A stretch of 64,000 nucleotides of DNA from an uncultured Polaribacter sp. (GTDB taxonomy: Bacteria; Bacteroidota; Bacteroidia; Flavobacteriales; Flavobacteriaceae), in NCBI GenBank assembly GCA_943788045.1, contig CALSOT010000006.1:186001-250000 (forward strand), given 5' to 3'. The notes below the pieces were generated by a model, which had not been told where the DNA came from, searched no databases, and worked only from the letters and a program-made list of their open reading frames with translations. The translations under genes and the position numbers were made by a program. Of this stretch, positions 19,534-30,600 are shown in pieces (the first letter of the stretch is position 1; every line of letters starts with the position of its first letter).

Positions 19534-19574
19534 TACAGGCGGAGAGACTCGAACTCTCACACCTCGCGGTATTA
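19534..19574 (-). pseudogene. 3' fragment of a class-II tRNA (Leu/Ser-like)
   Basis: On the minus strand the sequence shows a variable-arm-like hairpin (ACC-GCGA-GGT), a perfect T-arm (GAGAG, loop TTCGAGT, CTCTC), then CGCCTGT and A as the 3' acceptor strand and discriminator. The matching 5' acceptor, D-arm and anticodon arm are absent: the DNA upstream (19575 onward) does not pair with the acceptor strand. The long variable arm indicates a Leu- or Ser-type tRNA. A partial tRNA 3' end is the usual remnant of site-specific integration. Confidence 0.7.
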
Positions 19575-20246
19575 CATTATACTTTCAAGATACTGACGAA
19601 AAATTTTCTCAGAAAATTCATAACGCACCTTAAAGCAAAAAGAAAGAATTCTGAACGATCAGTAACATATAATTTATAATTTTATCGGCGCAGTTTGCAA
19701 TATAGCTGTTATAGAGGATTGTGAAGATTTGAAGTTTTATCCTCTTATTAGAGATAAAATACCAATACAGATGCTTCAGAAGTTATAGGTAAATAGGAGC
19801 ATCTCAACTACTATAAACTACCAAACGAACTTCATTCATAAAGAAGAAGATGGCACTAATGATAAATTGGTAAAGTGATTCAATTATAACTAAAATTAGA
19901 AATGAAAAAATCAAAAGGTCGATAAAGATCCCAAAATTCATTCCATTAAAAACTAGCCTACTGTATCCATCATGACTTTTTGATTTTTTTTTGCAGTTGA
20001 CTTGCTTGTCAGAAAGTTAAAAGCATTCAGTGGATGAACTTTGATCGTTTTTTTATTGTCGATATTATTGGCAAATATTTATACTTCAATTTAGAATATC
20101 AATTATCAACAAGGAATATTAGACAAAAATGGTCTTTCTTATTATAGTATTTCTTCTCTATGAATTAGAATTCCATTAAAATTTCTGTTTATTACTTGGA
20201 CTTATTTTAGCTAAACACAAATTCTTTAAACAAAAAAGCCAGTGGC

Positions 20247-20790
20247 TAACAAAGAACTGAGTTAAAAAACAACATTTTTCTTTATTAATTTTAGTAAGTT
20301 ACCCTCTAAGTTTAAACTTATGTTGAAGCTTCTCATAGTAATTTATTTTACAGTTTTTTTTACTATTCAGATAGTACTACTGAAACACCAGCTTCATCTT
20401 ATGAATGTCCTAATGTTGCAATGGCGAAACTTTATGTGATTAGCTAGTTTTAAACTGCAATTAAAGCCAATTCCTTTCTCTTTACTCTATTTACGATCCG
20501 CTCACAAACCTCCTTCAACCCTTACTTTATTTGGAGAGATTACATAAATATGAGAAAAGTAAGTTCCGGATTTTTTTAGTATCACAAAAAAATCAATCTC
20601 TTTAAAAACAATATATAATTCTGCGGAATACATTAAAACTATCACTGCACCTGAGAGAATAGACAGAAATTGTCTGACAAATCATGTGAATTGTCACCTG
20701 ACTTGGCAATCATCAAAACTTCTTGGTAAAAAACGTTGGGTAACAATTGATCCGCACTCAATAATTTTTTTTCAACTCAGTTCTTTGTTA
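20247..20790. repeat. 544-bp segment bounded by perfect 17-bp inverted repeats
   Basis: TAACAAAGAACTGAGTT at 20247-20263 recurs inverted at 20774-20790. A/T-rich runs continue on the inner side of each arm. No transposase frame and no target-site duplication are visible. It could be a miniature or decayed insertion element, or a remnant of recombination. Confidence 0.5.
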
Positions 20791-20908
20791 TCTTTGTCTT
20801 TCTTCGGATTCTTTAACCAAAATAAGAACGTAAGGAATTAGCGCATAAGATGAAGGCACTCGATTTTCCCTTCTCAAGACTGATGTAAGCATAAAATAAT
20901 TTTAAATC

Positions 20909-21667
20909 ATGAAAATTCAACTTTTAAACCAAAAAGAAGATCTTGCTGCAATTCATTTATTACAAAAAGAAATTTATCATCTAGACGCTGAAGATTCCCT
21001 TCCTTATCACACTTTGGTTACCTTATTCGCATCTGGTTGCTTGATCTATAAAGTAAATGACGGTCCAAAGATTGTTGGGTTCTCTATTTTAATTTTTGGG
21101 AAAGACAATAAGCACGATCAATTTCTTCATTTATATATGATTGGAGTCCTACAGAGTTACCAAAAGAAAAACATTGCTTTCAAATTAATGGAAAAACAAA
21201 AGGCAGATGCAAAAGCTCGAGGGATCTGTCTTATCAAATGGAGTTTTAACCCATACTCTTGCCAATTAGCCAACTTTTATATTAATAAATGTAAGTCGGA
21301 AATAGGAAATAGTTACCAAACAGACATGTATTTAAAAGAACCTACAAATTCATTAAATGCAGATAGAATCATTAGTTTTATTGATTTTAATCACAAGGAC
21401 CTAGGCATAAAAAACAAGGCCATTATCAATTCGGAATTACTCAAACTAAAGTCATATACCCCTATTAACACTGCTACTATTCCCTCTGAAGATATTTGTT
21501 TACATTCTCGATTGAAACTGTATATTCCTTCAGAAAAAATGAAATTGAATAAAGATCATATCAAAATTTATAGGGATATTTTTTCTCGATTGCTAAAGAA
21601 CTACTTTTTGGTTAAATTTGATCCTAAAGATTGCTCAGGTGCTTACTACTTCTATAAACTTTCTTAA
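20909..21667 (+). CDS. GNAT-like N-acetyltransferase family protein
   Basis: A 252-residue soluble protein. Residues about 50-125 resemble a GNAT acetyltransferase: a strand (KIVGFSILIFG), then LYMIGVLQSYQKKNIAFKLM, where the QxxxxA-like acetyl-CoA loop is weak, and a helix. The following IKWSFNPYSCQLANFYINKCK resembles the 'KWTFDPLxxxNAxFNxxK' signature of the COG3375-type predicted acetyltransferases, from memory. The substrate is unknown. It stands alone before the STAND ATPase gene, with 169 bases between, and is the first intact gene after the tRNA-fragment junction. Whether it belongs with the injection system is unclear. Confidence 0.6.
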   Translation: MKIQLLNQKEDLAAIHLLQKEIYHLDAEDSLPYHTLVTLFASGCLIYKVNDGPKIVGFSILIFGKDNKHDQFLHLYMIGVLQSYQKKNIAFKLMEKQKADAKARGICLIKWSFNPYSCQLANFYINKCKSEIGNSYQTDMYLKEPTNSLNADRIISFIDFNHKDLGIKNKAIINSELLKLKSYTPINTATIPSEDICLHSRLKLYIPSEKMKLNKDHIKIYRDIFSRLLKNYFLVKFDPKDCSGAYYFYKLS

Positions 21668-21836
21668 GAATAAAATTCTCAAAAGAGCTATTTTTCAACA
21701 CTTCAACAATCAATAAAGTACTTAAAATCACTGTATTTCAAAATAAATATCTTAGCTTTACGGAGAACTAGGTTCATAATTTGATCCATTTCAAGGATTC
21801 TATTCAAATATCTTGTAGAAAATTAAAAAATAAAAG

Positions 21837-24800
21837 TTGGAACGTATTACAAACCCTTTTGTAGGACTAAGATCTTTTGAAGACAGTGAAAGTCACCTGT
21901 TTTTCGGGAGAGATCAACAAATTCAGAATGTAATTACCAACCTAGAAAACACTGGGTTTACAGCAATTATTGGTTCTTCTGGAAGTGGAAAATCTTCGTT
22001 AATTCGATCTGGATTAATTCATGCCATCAAAAAAACATCGGAAAAAGACGAAGAGAAAAATTGGAGAATAGGAATATTTAAACCAGGATATGACCCCATT
22101 AGTAATTTATCAGAATGCTTGTGCAGTGAGGAAATAATTGGAGACACAAAGACCACTCACCTCGACGACATTCAAGGGCATACTTTAAATATACTTCGAA
22201 GAGATGATAGTGGAATAAGCAATTTCTTGAATGAATTTAGAGAAAATAGTTCAGAGAATATTTTACTAATTATTGATCAATTTGAAGAGATTTTTAGGAT
22301 TGTCGATAATGAAAAACGCTACCCCAACGGCAATAGAGAGTCCGCTGCCTTTGTGAACTTACTTTTACATACATTGCACGACAATAGGATTCATATTGCG
22401 CTATCTATGAGGTCGGATTTTCTTGGTGATTGTACACAATTTTTCGGACTACCCGAGGCTTTAAACAAAGGACAATACTTAATTCCAAGAATGACTAGAA
22501 ATGAAGTCAAGGAGGTCATAATTCGTCCTATTGCATTGATTAATGCAAGCATTTCAGAAAATCTCGTAACACTATTATTAGATCAAATTGGCAATAAGCA
22601 AGGCCAGCTACCTATTTTACAGCATACATTAATGCGGGTGGTTGATTTTTGGAATATTGAATCAAATCGCGACTGCCCCATTGACATCGAACATTATAAT
22701 GCTGTTGGGGGTTTAGAAAAAGCACTATCTCATCATGCTGATGAAGCTTACAGTGAACTCGTTGATCCAGAAGATAAATTAATTGGTGAACTCATCTTTA
22801 AATCATTAACAGATGTGAGCACAAATTCAAAAGGTATTAGACGACCTTGTAAGCTCAGTACTTTAGCTGAACAGTTAAATATATCAGAAAATAAAATCCT
22901 TAAAATAATTGATGTTTTTAGATCATCTGAAAAATCTTTTTTAACCCCTAAGATCACGAAGAATCTTACTGGAGAAGATTTAATAGATATTTCTCATGAG
23001 AGTTTGATGCGCGAATGGGATCGCTTAAAATTTTGGTCCAATGAAGAGGCTGAATCAAGTAAAACCTTTTTAAATCTATGCAGTTTAGCAGCATTGTATC
23101 AAGAAGGTAAAGGCTCTTTATTAACCAATCCTGAGCTAGAAGTTACATTGCTTTGGAAAGAAAGGGTGCAGCCAACGGAGAAATGGGCAATGCGTTATGA
23201 CACATCATTTGTGAGAGCAATGACTTTTTTGACGCAAAGCAAAGAAAATCACGAATTTCTTATGCTACAAAAGGAGATAGCTCAAAAGAATAAAATTCGC
23301 AGGACAAAGATATTCTCTATTGTTATTAGTTTCGCTTTTATCCTTGCATTGGGACTAGCCCTGGCATCTTATGTTTGGTACACTGATGCCGTTTCCAACA
23401 AAAAGTTAGCTGAAACCTCAGCAAAGAAAGCTATTGATTCAGAAAAAAGAGCAACTACCGAGCGAGATAAGGCATTAATACAAGAACAAAAAGCGAATGC
23501 GTCTGCCGAGATTGCCAAAAGAGCTAAATTGGTTGCACAGCAATCAGACTCAACAGCAAGATTGGCGCGAGACATAGCCGTGCGAGAAAAAATTAAAGCC
23601 AAAGAAGCTGCTATCGCAGAAAAAAGAGCCGCAGATGAAGCAAAAGAAGCACAACAAAAAGCAGTAAGAGCCGAAGGAGTAGCAAACATTCAGCGTGAAA
23701 ATGCAATTAAGTCCGAAAAAGAATCTGAACGATTAAAAAACATTGCAGAATCCATCAAGGGAGCTTTTCTGTCACTGAAAAATTTGGATGCAAAAAACTA
23801 TAAAAAAGGAACTGAACAAGCATTAAAATCATATGAAAAATTTAGCCTAAATAGTCGAGAAAAAAGGAATTCTGATATTTACTCAGCTTTGAATAGAGCG
23901 CTTATTGAAGGAAAAAACGCAAGCTATTACGAACACATTTACGGCGTTAAAAAAGTATCTTTGAGTCCAATATTGAATCGCATTGCAATTATCGATGCAA
24001 GAGGAGACTTGTCTATAAAAACAGATGGAATTTGGAGTTCATTTCAACCAAGCAAAGAGCTGCAAGTTCAAGGTAAGTTTGCAAGCCTGAGCTTTTCCAA
24101 AGATGAAGAACATCTTTTGTTAGGAACCAAAACAGGAGCACTTCATGTTTTGAAAACGAAACCTAGCATCACCCTTAGTGAAACTCTAAATTTTGAAAAT
24201 GAAATTATTTCTCTGTATGCTTCCATCATAAACGGAATCAATTATGCAATGGTTATAGAAGGTAATAACATGCATCTGATCAAAATAACAAAAGAAGAAG
24301 TTCGCGTCAAAAACTCTGTGAAAATTCCAAATCAGAAATTCAATATCAATTATATCGCAGCTGACTTCTCAAAGATTATCATTTCGAATGGAGCAAATAC
24401 AAGTATCTATTCAGTTTCGCTTGCTGCAGAAAAAATGACTATTTCAGAAATGAATACAATTAAAAGTCCTTCGAAAGTTTCAACAATTGAGATGTCTTCA
24501 AATGGGAAATTTCTCGCATTGGGACTACATGATGGCTTGGTAAATTTGGTTTCGCTAGATGAACAGATGAATGCGAACTACTCCAAAACAATAAACGCAC
24601 ATAGATCTAAAGTTTCTGCTATTAAGTTCATTGTTAACAAGGAAGAATCACTGCTCATTACCTCAAGCTATGACAATACGATGAAAATCATAGACATAGG
24701 AAACACCGCAGATATTGTTTCTTTAAAAGGCCATAAAGGATGGATTCACCAAATAGAATTGAGTGCAGATAATAGACGTATCACCTCTGTTTCTGAAGAT

Positions 24801-24863
24801 AAAACGGTTCGTAATTGGTTCATTTACAAGAAAGATATAGTAAAACTTTTAAACAAAAAATAG
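21837..24863 (+). CDS. STAND-type P-loop ATPase with transmembrane segment and WD40-like propeller (nSTAND-1)
   Basis: A 1008-residue multidomain signalling ATPase. It opens NPFVGLRSFEDSESHLFFGR, the usual start of this bacterial STAND group. It has Walker A GSSGSGKS at 46-53 and Walker B LLIIDQFEE at about 143-151. A helical region follows, then one transmembrane helix (about 490-513), an Ala/Lys/Glu-rich coiled coil (about 520-640) and a C-terminal beta-propeller with WD40-like blades (about 690-1000; motif HRSKVSAIKF and SLKGHKGWIHQIELS). The start codon is TTG: an in-frame TAA lies two codons upstream and no Met occurs before the family start. The TonB-dependent receptor gene follows after 6 bases, so the two form an operon. 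The same architecture recurs at 59316-62417 on the other side of the injection-system genes. The ligand and output are unknown. Confidence 0.88.
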   Translation: MERITNPFVGLRSFEDSESHLFFGRDQQIQNVITNLENTGFTAIIGSSGSGKSSLIRSGLIHAIKKTSEKDEEKNWRIGIFKPGYDPISNLSECLCSEEIIGDTKTTHLDDIQGHTLNILRRDDSGISNFLNEFRENSSENILLIIDQFEEIFRIVDNEKRYPNGNRESAAFVNLLLHTLHDNRIHIALSMRSDFLGDCTQFFGLPEALNKGQYLIPRMTRNEVKEVIIRPIALINASISENLVTLLLDQIGNKQGQLPILQHTLMRVVDFWNIESNRDCPIDIEHYNAVGGLEKALSHHADEAYSELVDPEDKLIGELIFKSLTDVSTNSKGIRRPCKLSTLAEQLNISENKILKIIDVFRSSEKSFLTPKITKNLTGEDLIDISHESLMREWDRLKFWSNEEAESSKTFLNLCSLAALYQEGKGSLLTNPELEVTLLWKERVQPTEKWAMRYDTSFVRAMTFLTQSKENHEFLMLQKEIAQKNKIRRTKIFSIVISFAFILALGLALASYVWYTDAVSNKKLAETSAKKAIDSEKRATTERDKALIQEQKANASAEIAKRAKLVAQQSDSTARLARDIAVREKIKAKEAAIAEKRAADEAKEAQQKAVRAEGVANIQRENAIKSEKESERLKNIAESIKGAFLSLKNLDAKNYKKGTEQALKSYEKFSLNSREKRNSDIYSALNRALIEGKNASYYEHIYGVKKVSLSPILNRIAIIDARGDLSIKTDGIWSSFQPSKELQVQGKFASLSFSKDEEHLLLGTKTGALHVLKTKPSITLSETLNFENEIISLYASIINGINYAMVIEGNNMHLIKITKEEVRVKNSVKIPNQKFNINYIAADFSKIIISNGANTSIYSVSLAAEKMTISEMNTIKSPSKVSTIEMSSNGKFLALGLHDGLVNLVSLDEQMNANYSKTINAHRSKVSAIKFIVNKEESLLITSSYDNTMKIIDIGNTADIVSLKGHKGWIHQIELSADNRRITSVSEDKTVRNWFIYKKDIVKLLNKK

Positions 24864-24869
24864 TATTCT

Positions 24870-27495
24870 ATGAATTTTAATTCTCAAAATAAGTTCACAT
24901 TTTTAATTTTTAATGTTTTTTTATGCATGTCTATTTTTTGTCAACAAAATGAACAATGTAAGATCAACATAAAAGAGGCAGAGGATAATTATCAAATTGG
25001 AAAGTTTGAGATTGTTGAAAAATCACTGAGATCTAAATTAGAAAATTGTGACTTTTTAGATTTTAAAATAAAAAAAGATGCATACCGCCTGTTGGCAATG
25101 AACTCAATAGCCATGGATTCGATGGTTCAAGCAGAGGAGGACATAAAAGAACTTTTAAAAATTGATAGTAATTATAGTGTAAGATCAGATGATCCCATCG
25201 TGTTTGTTCAATTGATAGAGATGTTAAAAATTGGTCGAGGAGGAAGAATTGTAACTTCCGTTTCTAAAATTGCAGAAAATTTGAATGAAGCACCTGCTGT
25301 TATAAAAATAATGACCAAGGAAGAAATTAAGGAGAGAGGCTATGTAGATATGGAACAAGTATTTCATGATTTACCTGGATTTGATATTTCAAAAACGAGT
25401 GGTGTAACCTACTCTAGCATCTATCAAAGAGGTTATAGAACTAGCAATAATAATGACAGGTCTCTCTTTTTGATTGATGGAATTGAGGATAATGATTTAT
25501 GGACGAATGCCATTTATATCTCTAGACAATATCCAATATCTAACATCAAGCAATTTGATGTTATTCATGGTCCCTCCTCAACAATGTATGGGGCAAATGC
25601 CTTTGTAGGTGTAACGAATGTAACAACACTATTGCCTGAAGACATCATTCCATCTACGTCAGAAAATGTAGGGATTACCGGATTTTATCAAAGTGGTTCA
25701 TTCAATACACAAACAGCAGATTTCACAATAGGGTTCAGAAAGAATAAAATATCAGGTACCGTAACTGGGCGTTTTTTCTCTTCTGATGAATTTGACCGAA
25801 GTGGATTTGATGATTTTGATTATGCCTACACAGCAGCAGATATTTCTGACTATTTAAATTTAAGAATGGCAATTGATGATAGTGTTGCTGATAATGCCGA
25901 AACCCAAAGATATGTAACCATAGGTCCAGATTATGCTCAATATACAACGGAAGGTGCAGAACGCGCTCGAGATTTAGATGTGAGAGGTTTTACCACCGAC
26001 GGACTTAATAAGAATATTAGATACTCCAATGAAAGTTTAAATAAGTATCTTTTGGCAAAACTCATGTATGGCAATTTCACTGCGGGCTATCAATACTGGA
26101 ATAATGATGAAGGTATGGGGTGGTTCAATGATCAGGTATATGCCGGAACCAATAATGGCACCAAGTGGAACCCAACACAAAGTCTATTTTATTTAAAATA
26201 CGATAAAAACATCTCGAGTAAGTGGAATATCACAAATCTAGCCTTGTATAAAAAACATGAGTTAGGTGACAACACGAGAATTACCTATGCCCCTGTTTCC
26301 TATCTATCAAGAGGAAACTGGTCTGCTAGTGACAATGGCACACTAACCTTGGGTAACGGTTACAAAGATTTACTGAGCCAAGCAGTTCCTGAATGGCGCA
26401 GACTGAAATTTAATTTAAGTTCATGGCAAGTAAGAGATGAATTAAAAGCAACCTATGTGAATACTAATTTTAATTTGGTTTCTGGATTGGAAGTTCGTTA
26501 TAGTGAAATTCAAGAAAATTACGTGTTCAATCAAAATGAATTAGACTCAAGGATCATTCACAATACCTCAGACATCGGGCTTTATTCTCAAGGAAATTAT
26601 TCTAAGAACGATCTAAAATTCGTTTTGGGAGCAAGGGTAGATTATAATAAAATTGATGACGACGGAGGATATGGAACTGTTTTCAACCCAAGAGTTGCAT
26701 TAATTTACTCTCCTAAAAAATGGGTTTTCAAAGGAATTTATTCTGAGGCATTTAAAGACGCAACTAATTTTGATAAATTTTCTGTTGTCGCAGGAACTAG
26801 AGATGTTCCCAATCCAAATTTACCGCCTGAAAAAGTGAAAAAACATGGAGGTATCAGTCTCTTGGGACAATACCCTATCAAAAAAGAAAGGACTTAAATT
26901 TTTCATGGAAGCTTCTGCCTACTACACGAGTTATTCAGGTGTAGTTGAAACACTTCCAAATGCCCAAAACCTCCTTCAAAACCAAAATGTAGGTGCCCTT
27001 GAAATCATTGGAGGACAACTTCATTCAGTCATCGAATTTAACAAAAATGTGAAATTAGATTTTAATTACACCTATACCTCACCATTTTATATTCCAACGA
27101 ATAGCGAAGAAAGCAACCCTGCCAATATAAGAATTGGAGATATTGCGAGTCACAAGGGGAACGCTATTCTTAATTGGAGATTTAATAAGAGAAAAGATTC
27201 AGAAGAATATCGCTTTAATTGGAATAGCCGTTTAAATATATCAGGTGAAAGACTAACGGGTAGCCAAACAACTGTATCCTCGAATCCAGTTGCTCAAGTA
27301 GACTCCTTTTCTATTTTAAATTCCTATTTTTCATATTCAAATAAATTTGGGTTAACTTTTGGAATTGGTGTAAATAACATCCTCGATTCTTTATGGTATG
27401 TTCCTGGAGCGAGGTCAGCAACAGCTCAGTACGCTTCAATTGTACCTCAAGCAGGCAGAAATTACTTTTTTAATTTGCGATATGACCTTCAGTAA
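24870..27495 (+). pseudogene. TonB-dependent receptor with TPR-like N-terminus, disrupted by a +1 frameshift
   Basis: Two overlapping frames (24870-26897 and 26845-27495) encode one receptor of about 875 residues. It has a signal peptide ending IFCQQ, a helical TPR-like region (about 30-115) in place of the usual carboxypeptidase-like domain, a plug (PAVIKIMTKEEIKERGYVDM; GPSSTMYGANAFVGV) and a beta-barrel. The frame breaks in an A6 run at 26838-26843: with five A's the text would read EKVKNMEVSVSWDN, the conserved 'PEK..n.E' barrel motif. The second frame continues cleanly to the C-terminal YFFNLRYDLQ. Either the gene is recently dead or phase-variable, or the A run is a sequencing error; otherwise it looks intact. 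Coupled to nSTAND-1 by a 6-base gap. Confidence 0.85.
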
Positions 27496-27650
27496 AGGTT
27501 CTTATCTCAAGTTTTATAAAATGAATTGAATCAATTGTTAACTTGAAATATGTTAGCAAAGGCATAAAAGAAATACACTCGTTCGTAAAAGTTTTTTATG
27601 AGGTATTGTGAAACAATAGATAGCGCCGTTATCATAACAAAAAGATTAGT

Positions 27651-30600
27651 ATGACGATTAAAAACATACTCAACAAGCTAAACATAAAGGAAGATGAATC
27701 TAGAAAAACAGGTTTATTACTCACGCAATCTATTTTTATTGGTATATTTTTAGCCTTTTACTTCTCCTTCGCAAATGCATTATTTTTAAATACTTTTCCT
27801 ATTTCAAAATTACCATTGGCGTATATTATCTCTGGTATCTTAGGTTTTTTTTCCTCCTTTTTGTTCTCTATAATTCAAAAAAGAATCAATGCCTCTAAAG
27901 TTTTACAATACCTATTTTTAATCATCGCACTCCTGCTATTTATTTTTAAATTGAGTTTAGAAGTCTACGGGGATCACAAGTATATTGTTTTTTTCATATT
28001 TATTTGTTTTGCTCCGATAGCAACCCTAACCTCATTAGGATTTGGAGCTATTTCGATCAAATTTTTTGATTTAAGGCAGGGAAAACGACTGTTTTCAGTC
28101 ATTTCATCCGGTGAGGTAATTTCTAGTTTTATAGCATTTCTATCGATTCCTTTGCTATTAAGTTTTTTTGCAAATGACAGTGACGACATTAGCTTTCTTT
28201 TATATTTTGGGATTTTTGGTTTGATTTTAGCTTTTACCTTTCAACTATTCATTGGAAAGCAGTATGATTTTTTATTTCGTGTAAAAACAAGCACCACCGA
28301 TCCTGTAAAATCTAAAATTGGTTTTCGAAAAATTATTGGCAACAAGTACTACTTGTCTATCATTGTTTTGTCGGTAGTTTCTGTACTCTGTTATATGTTT
28401 ATAGATTACTCATTCGCTGATTTTTCCAGAGAAAAGTATACAGATAAAAGAAGTTTAAGTGCATTTTTAGGCTTATTCTTTGGTGCTGAAAAACTTACAG
28501 AATTTATTTTCAAAACTTTCATCTCCGGGAGATATATTGAAAAATATGGATTAAAGTTTGGCTTAGGAGTACTCCCGGTCGTACTTGTTTCAATAACAAT
28601 TCTAATTGTAGCTTCTTTTATTTTTAACTTTTCAGAAAGTACCATATTTATTTTAATATCACTGAACATGGGATTGCTGGTTGTTCTTAGAAAATCATTT
28701 GAAGAACCCTCTTTTAACTTGCTTTTTCAGCCACTTAATTCAGCTACAAAACAATCTGTACAGACATTGGTTAGTGGTAAAGCCAAATTATTTGGTATGA
28801 TACTAGCCGGAGGAATTCTCTTAGCCATAAGTCTCTTTCAAGCCACTACTTTGATCATATCAGTGACCTTGTTTATATTTTTAATGTTTTGGATATTCAC
28901 CATTCCTAAGGTTGGTGAAAACTTCAAATCCCTCATCGCTGATTTACTAAAAGAAAGAAAAGGTAAAACACATAAAAAACACTCTGAAGGACACTATTTA
29001 CATTCCTTCGAAATGCTTCGAAAAAAAGAAAACCCTCTCATTCACAAACATTTTACGCATAGATTCATACCTGGATTTCAGCAAGTAACTTTGTTAAAAA
29101 CCCATGGAGATCATATAAAAAGTCTTGAGGAGTTAATTAACTCCAATCATGCTAATGATCATTTAGCGGCATTAGGAAAACTGAATCTTAATTGGGATGC
29201 CAAATACGTGAATTTCGTTTGTACATCAGCATTAAGTGAATCAATGCCTTTGCGTAAAAGTGCTATAGCATTACTCAGTTCAAAAAAAATAGATAAACTT
29301 CATATTGATGCGTATTTGAATTCCATGACGAATCCTACTTGGAGTGCTTCGTTGTTCTTTCTTTTAAATATTGGATATCATTATTTGGAAGCCGTAAAAA
29401 AAATTGATTCATACTTTCAGCACGACACAGCCAATCGCATTTCAAAAAGATTAAAAGAAATTTCATTCATTCAAATTTTAGGTGAAAACCACCATAAAGT
29501 GTTTGACGATTTTTTTCTCACAAAAATTAGAGACACAGATTCTGAAATAGAAACACATCTTTTAAAAAGCTTGTCTCGAAGAAAAATTGTGTACACGGCA
29601 TCTCAAAAGACCATGTTTCGATCTAAACTTGAACTTGAGGTCAATTATTACTGTTGGGTGCTAGCAAGTATTTTAGACCTTCATGATCAATCTCAATTTG
29701 AAGAAATACACGTGTTACTTTTGAATGAATTAGAAGTATGTAAAAATAGAATTTATCTCATGTTAGGACTCTTGTATAAGACCGATCAAATCAATGAAAT
29801 TCAAAGCGCTTTAGAAGGAGATGAAAGTCATGAGATTGTATTAGCCATGGAGATGCTTGAAGAAATCTTAGATGCCGATATAAAAGAGTTTATAGTTCCT
29901 GTCTATGATCGCCTAGAGCCCAGAACCAAGTTCAATAAATTGAGCTCTTTCTTTCCTCAGATAAAGATGTCTCCAAACAAAAGGCTTGAAAATATAATCA
30001 ACTATAATTTTCAAAGATCTATTACTTTCCTAAGAATTACGGCGATCAACAAATTAGGTCAGCTCAACGATGTACCTAACGGCACCATATTGGCGAATCT
30101 ATTTCATCCGAATGAAATTATAAAAAAAACGGCATATACCTCATTATTTGAGAACCATAAAGCAGCATATTTCAAATACTTTGAACTAGAGAATGATCTA
30201 GATTTTAAGGAAAGGCTCACACATTTCAATTCAAATCAAAATATTTTGTGTATTCACAAAAAAGTTGAATTGTTGTTTCAAAATGAGTTTTTCCCGCATA
30301 CCTCAAAAGTACTTTTGTTTAAAATCGCTCATTTATCTCAGATGAACCTAACAAATTCATTAGAAGAAACATGGTTAAAAGAGAATGACTTTGTTTTATT
30401 TATAGTTTCTGGACAAATCAAACAAACAAGTAGCTCCAAAAAACCAATAATTACCAAAAAAGGTGGGATATTAGGGCTTAAAAACTCAATTTATAGCGAC
30501 AAAACAACTCGTTTAGATGCTAGTGAAGATGTTCAATATCTACGAATTCTTGCAACTAACCTCTTTCAAATATTCTTAACCGAACCTTTATTAGTAGCAT

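Larger units (their letters stand above)
19159..20908. other. Gene-poor junction region
   Basis: About 1.75 kb without a supportable protein gene. It contains a terminator and 3' tRNA fragment (19490-19574) and a 544-base segment bounded by 17-bp inverted repeats (20247-20790). The rest has stops in all frames I read and no recognisable protein remnant. Confidence 0.7.

Noticed and set aside
24870..27495. Two separate receptor genes
   Set aside because: The second frame starts in the middle of a barrel motif and has no signal peptide; one base removed from an A6 run joins them.
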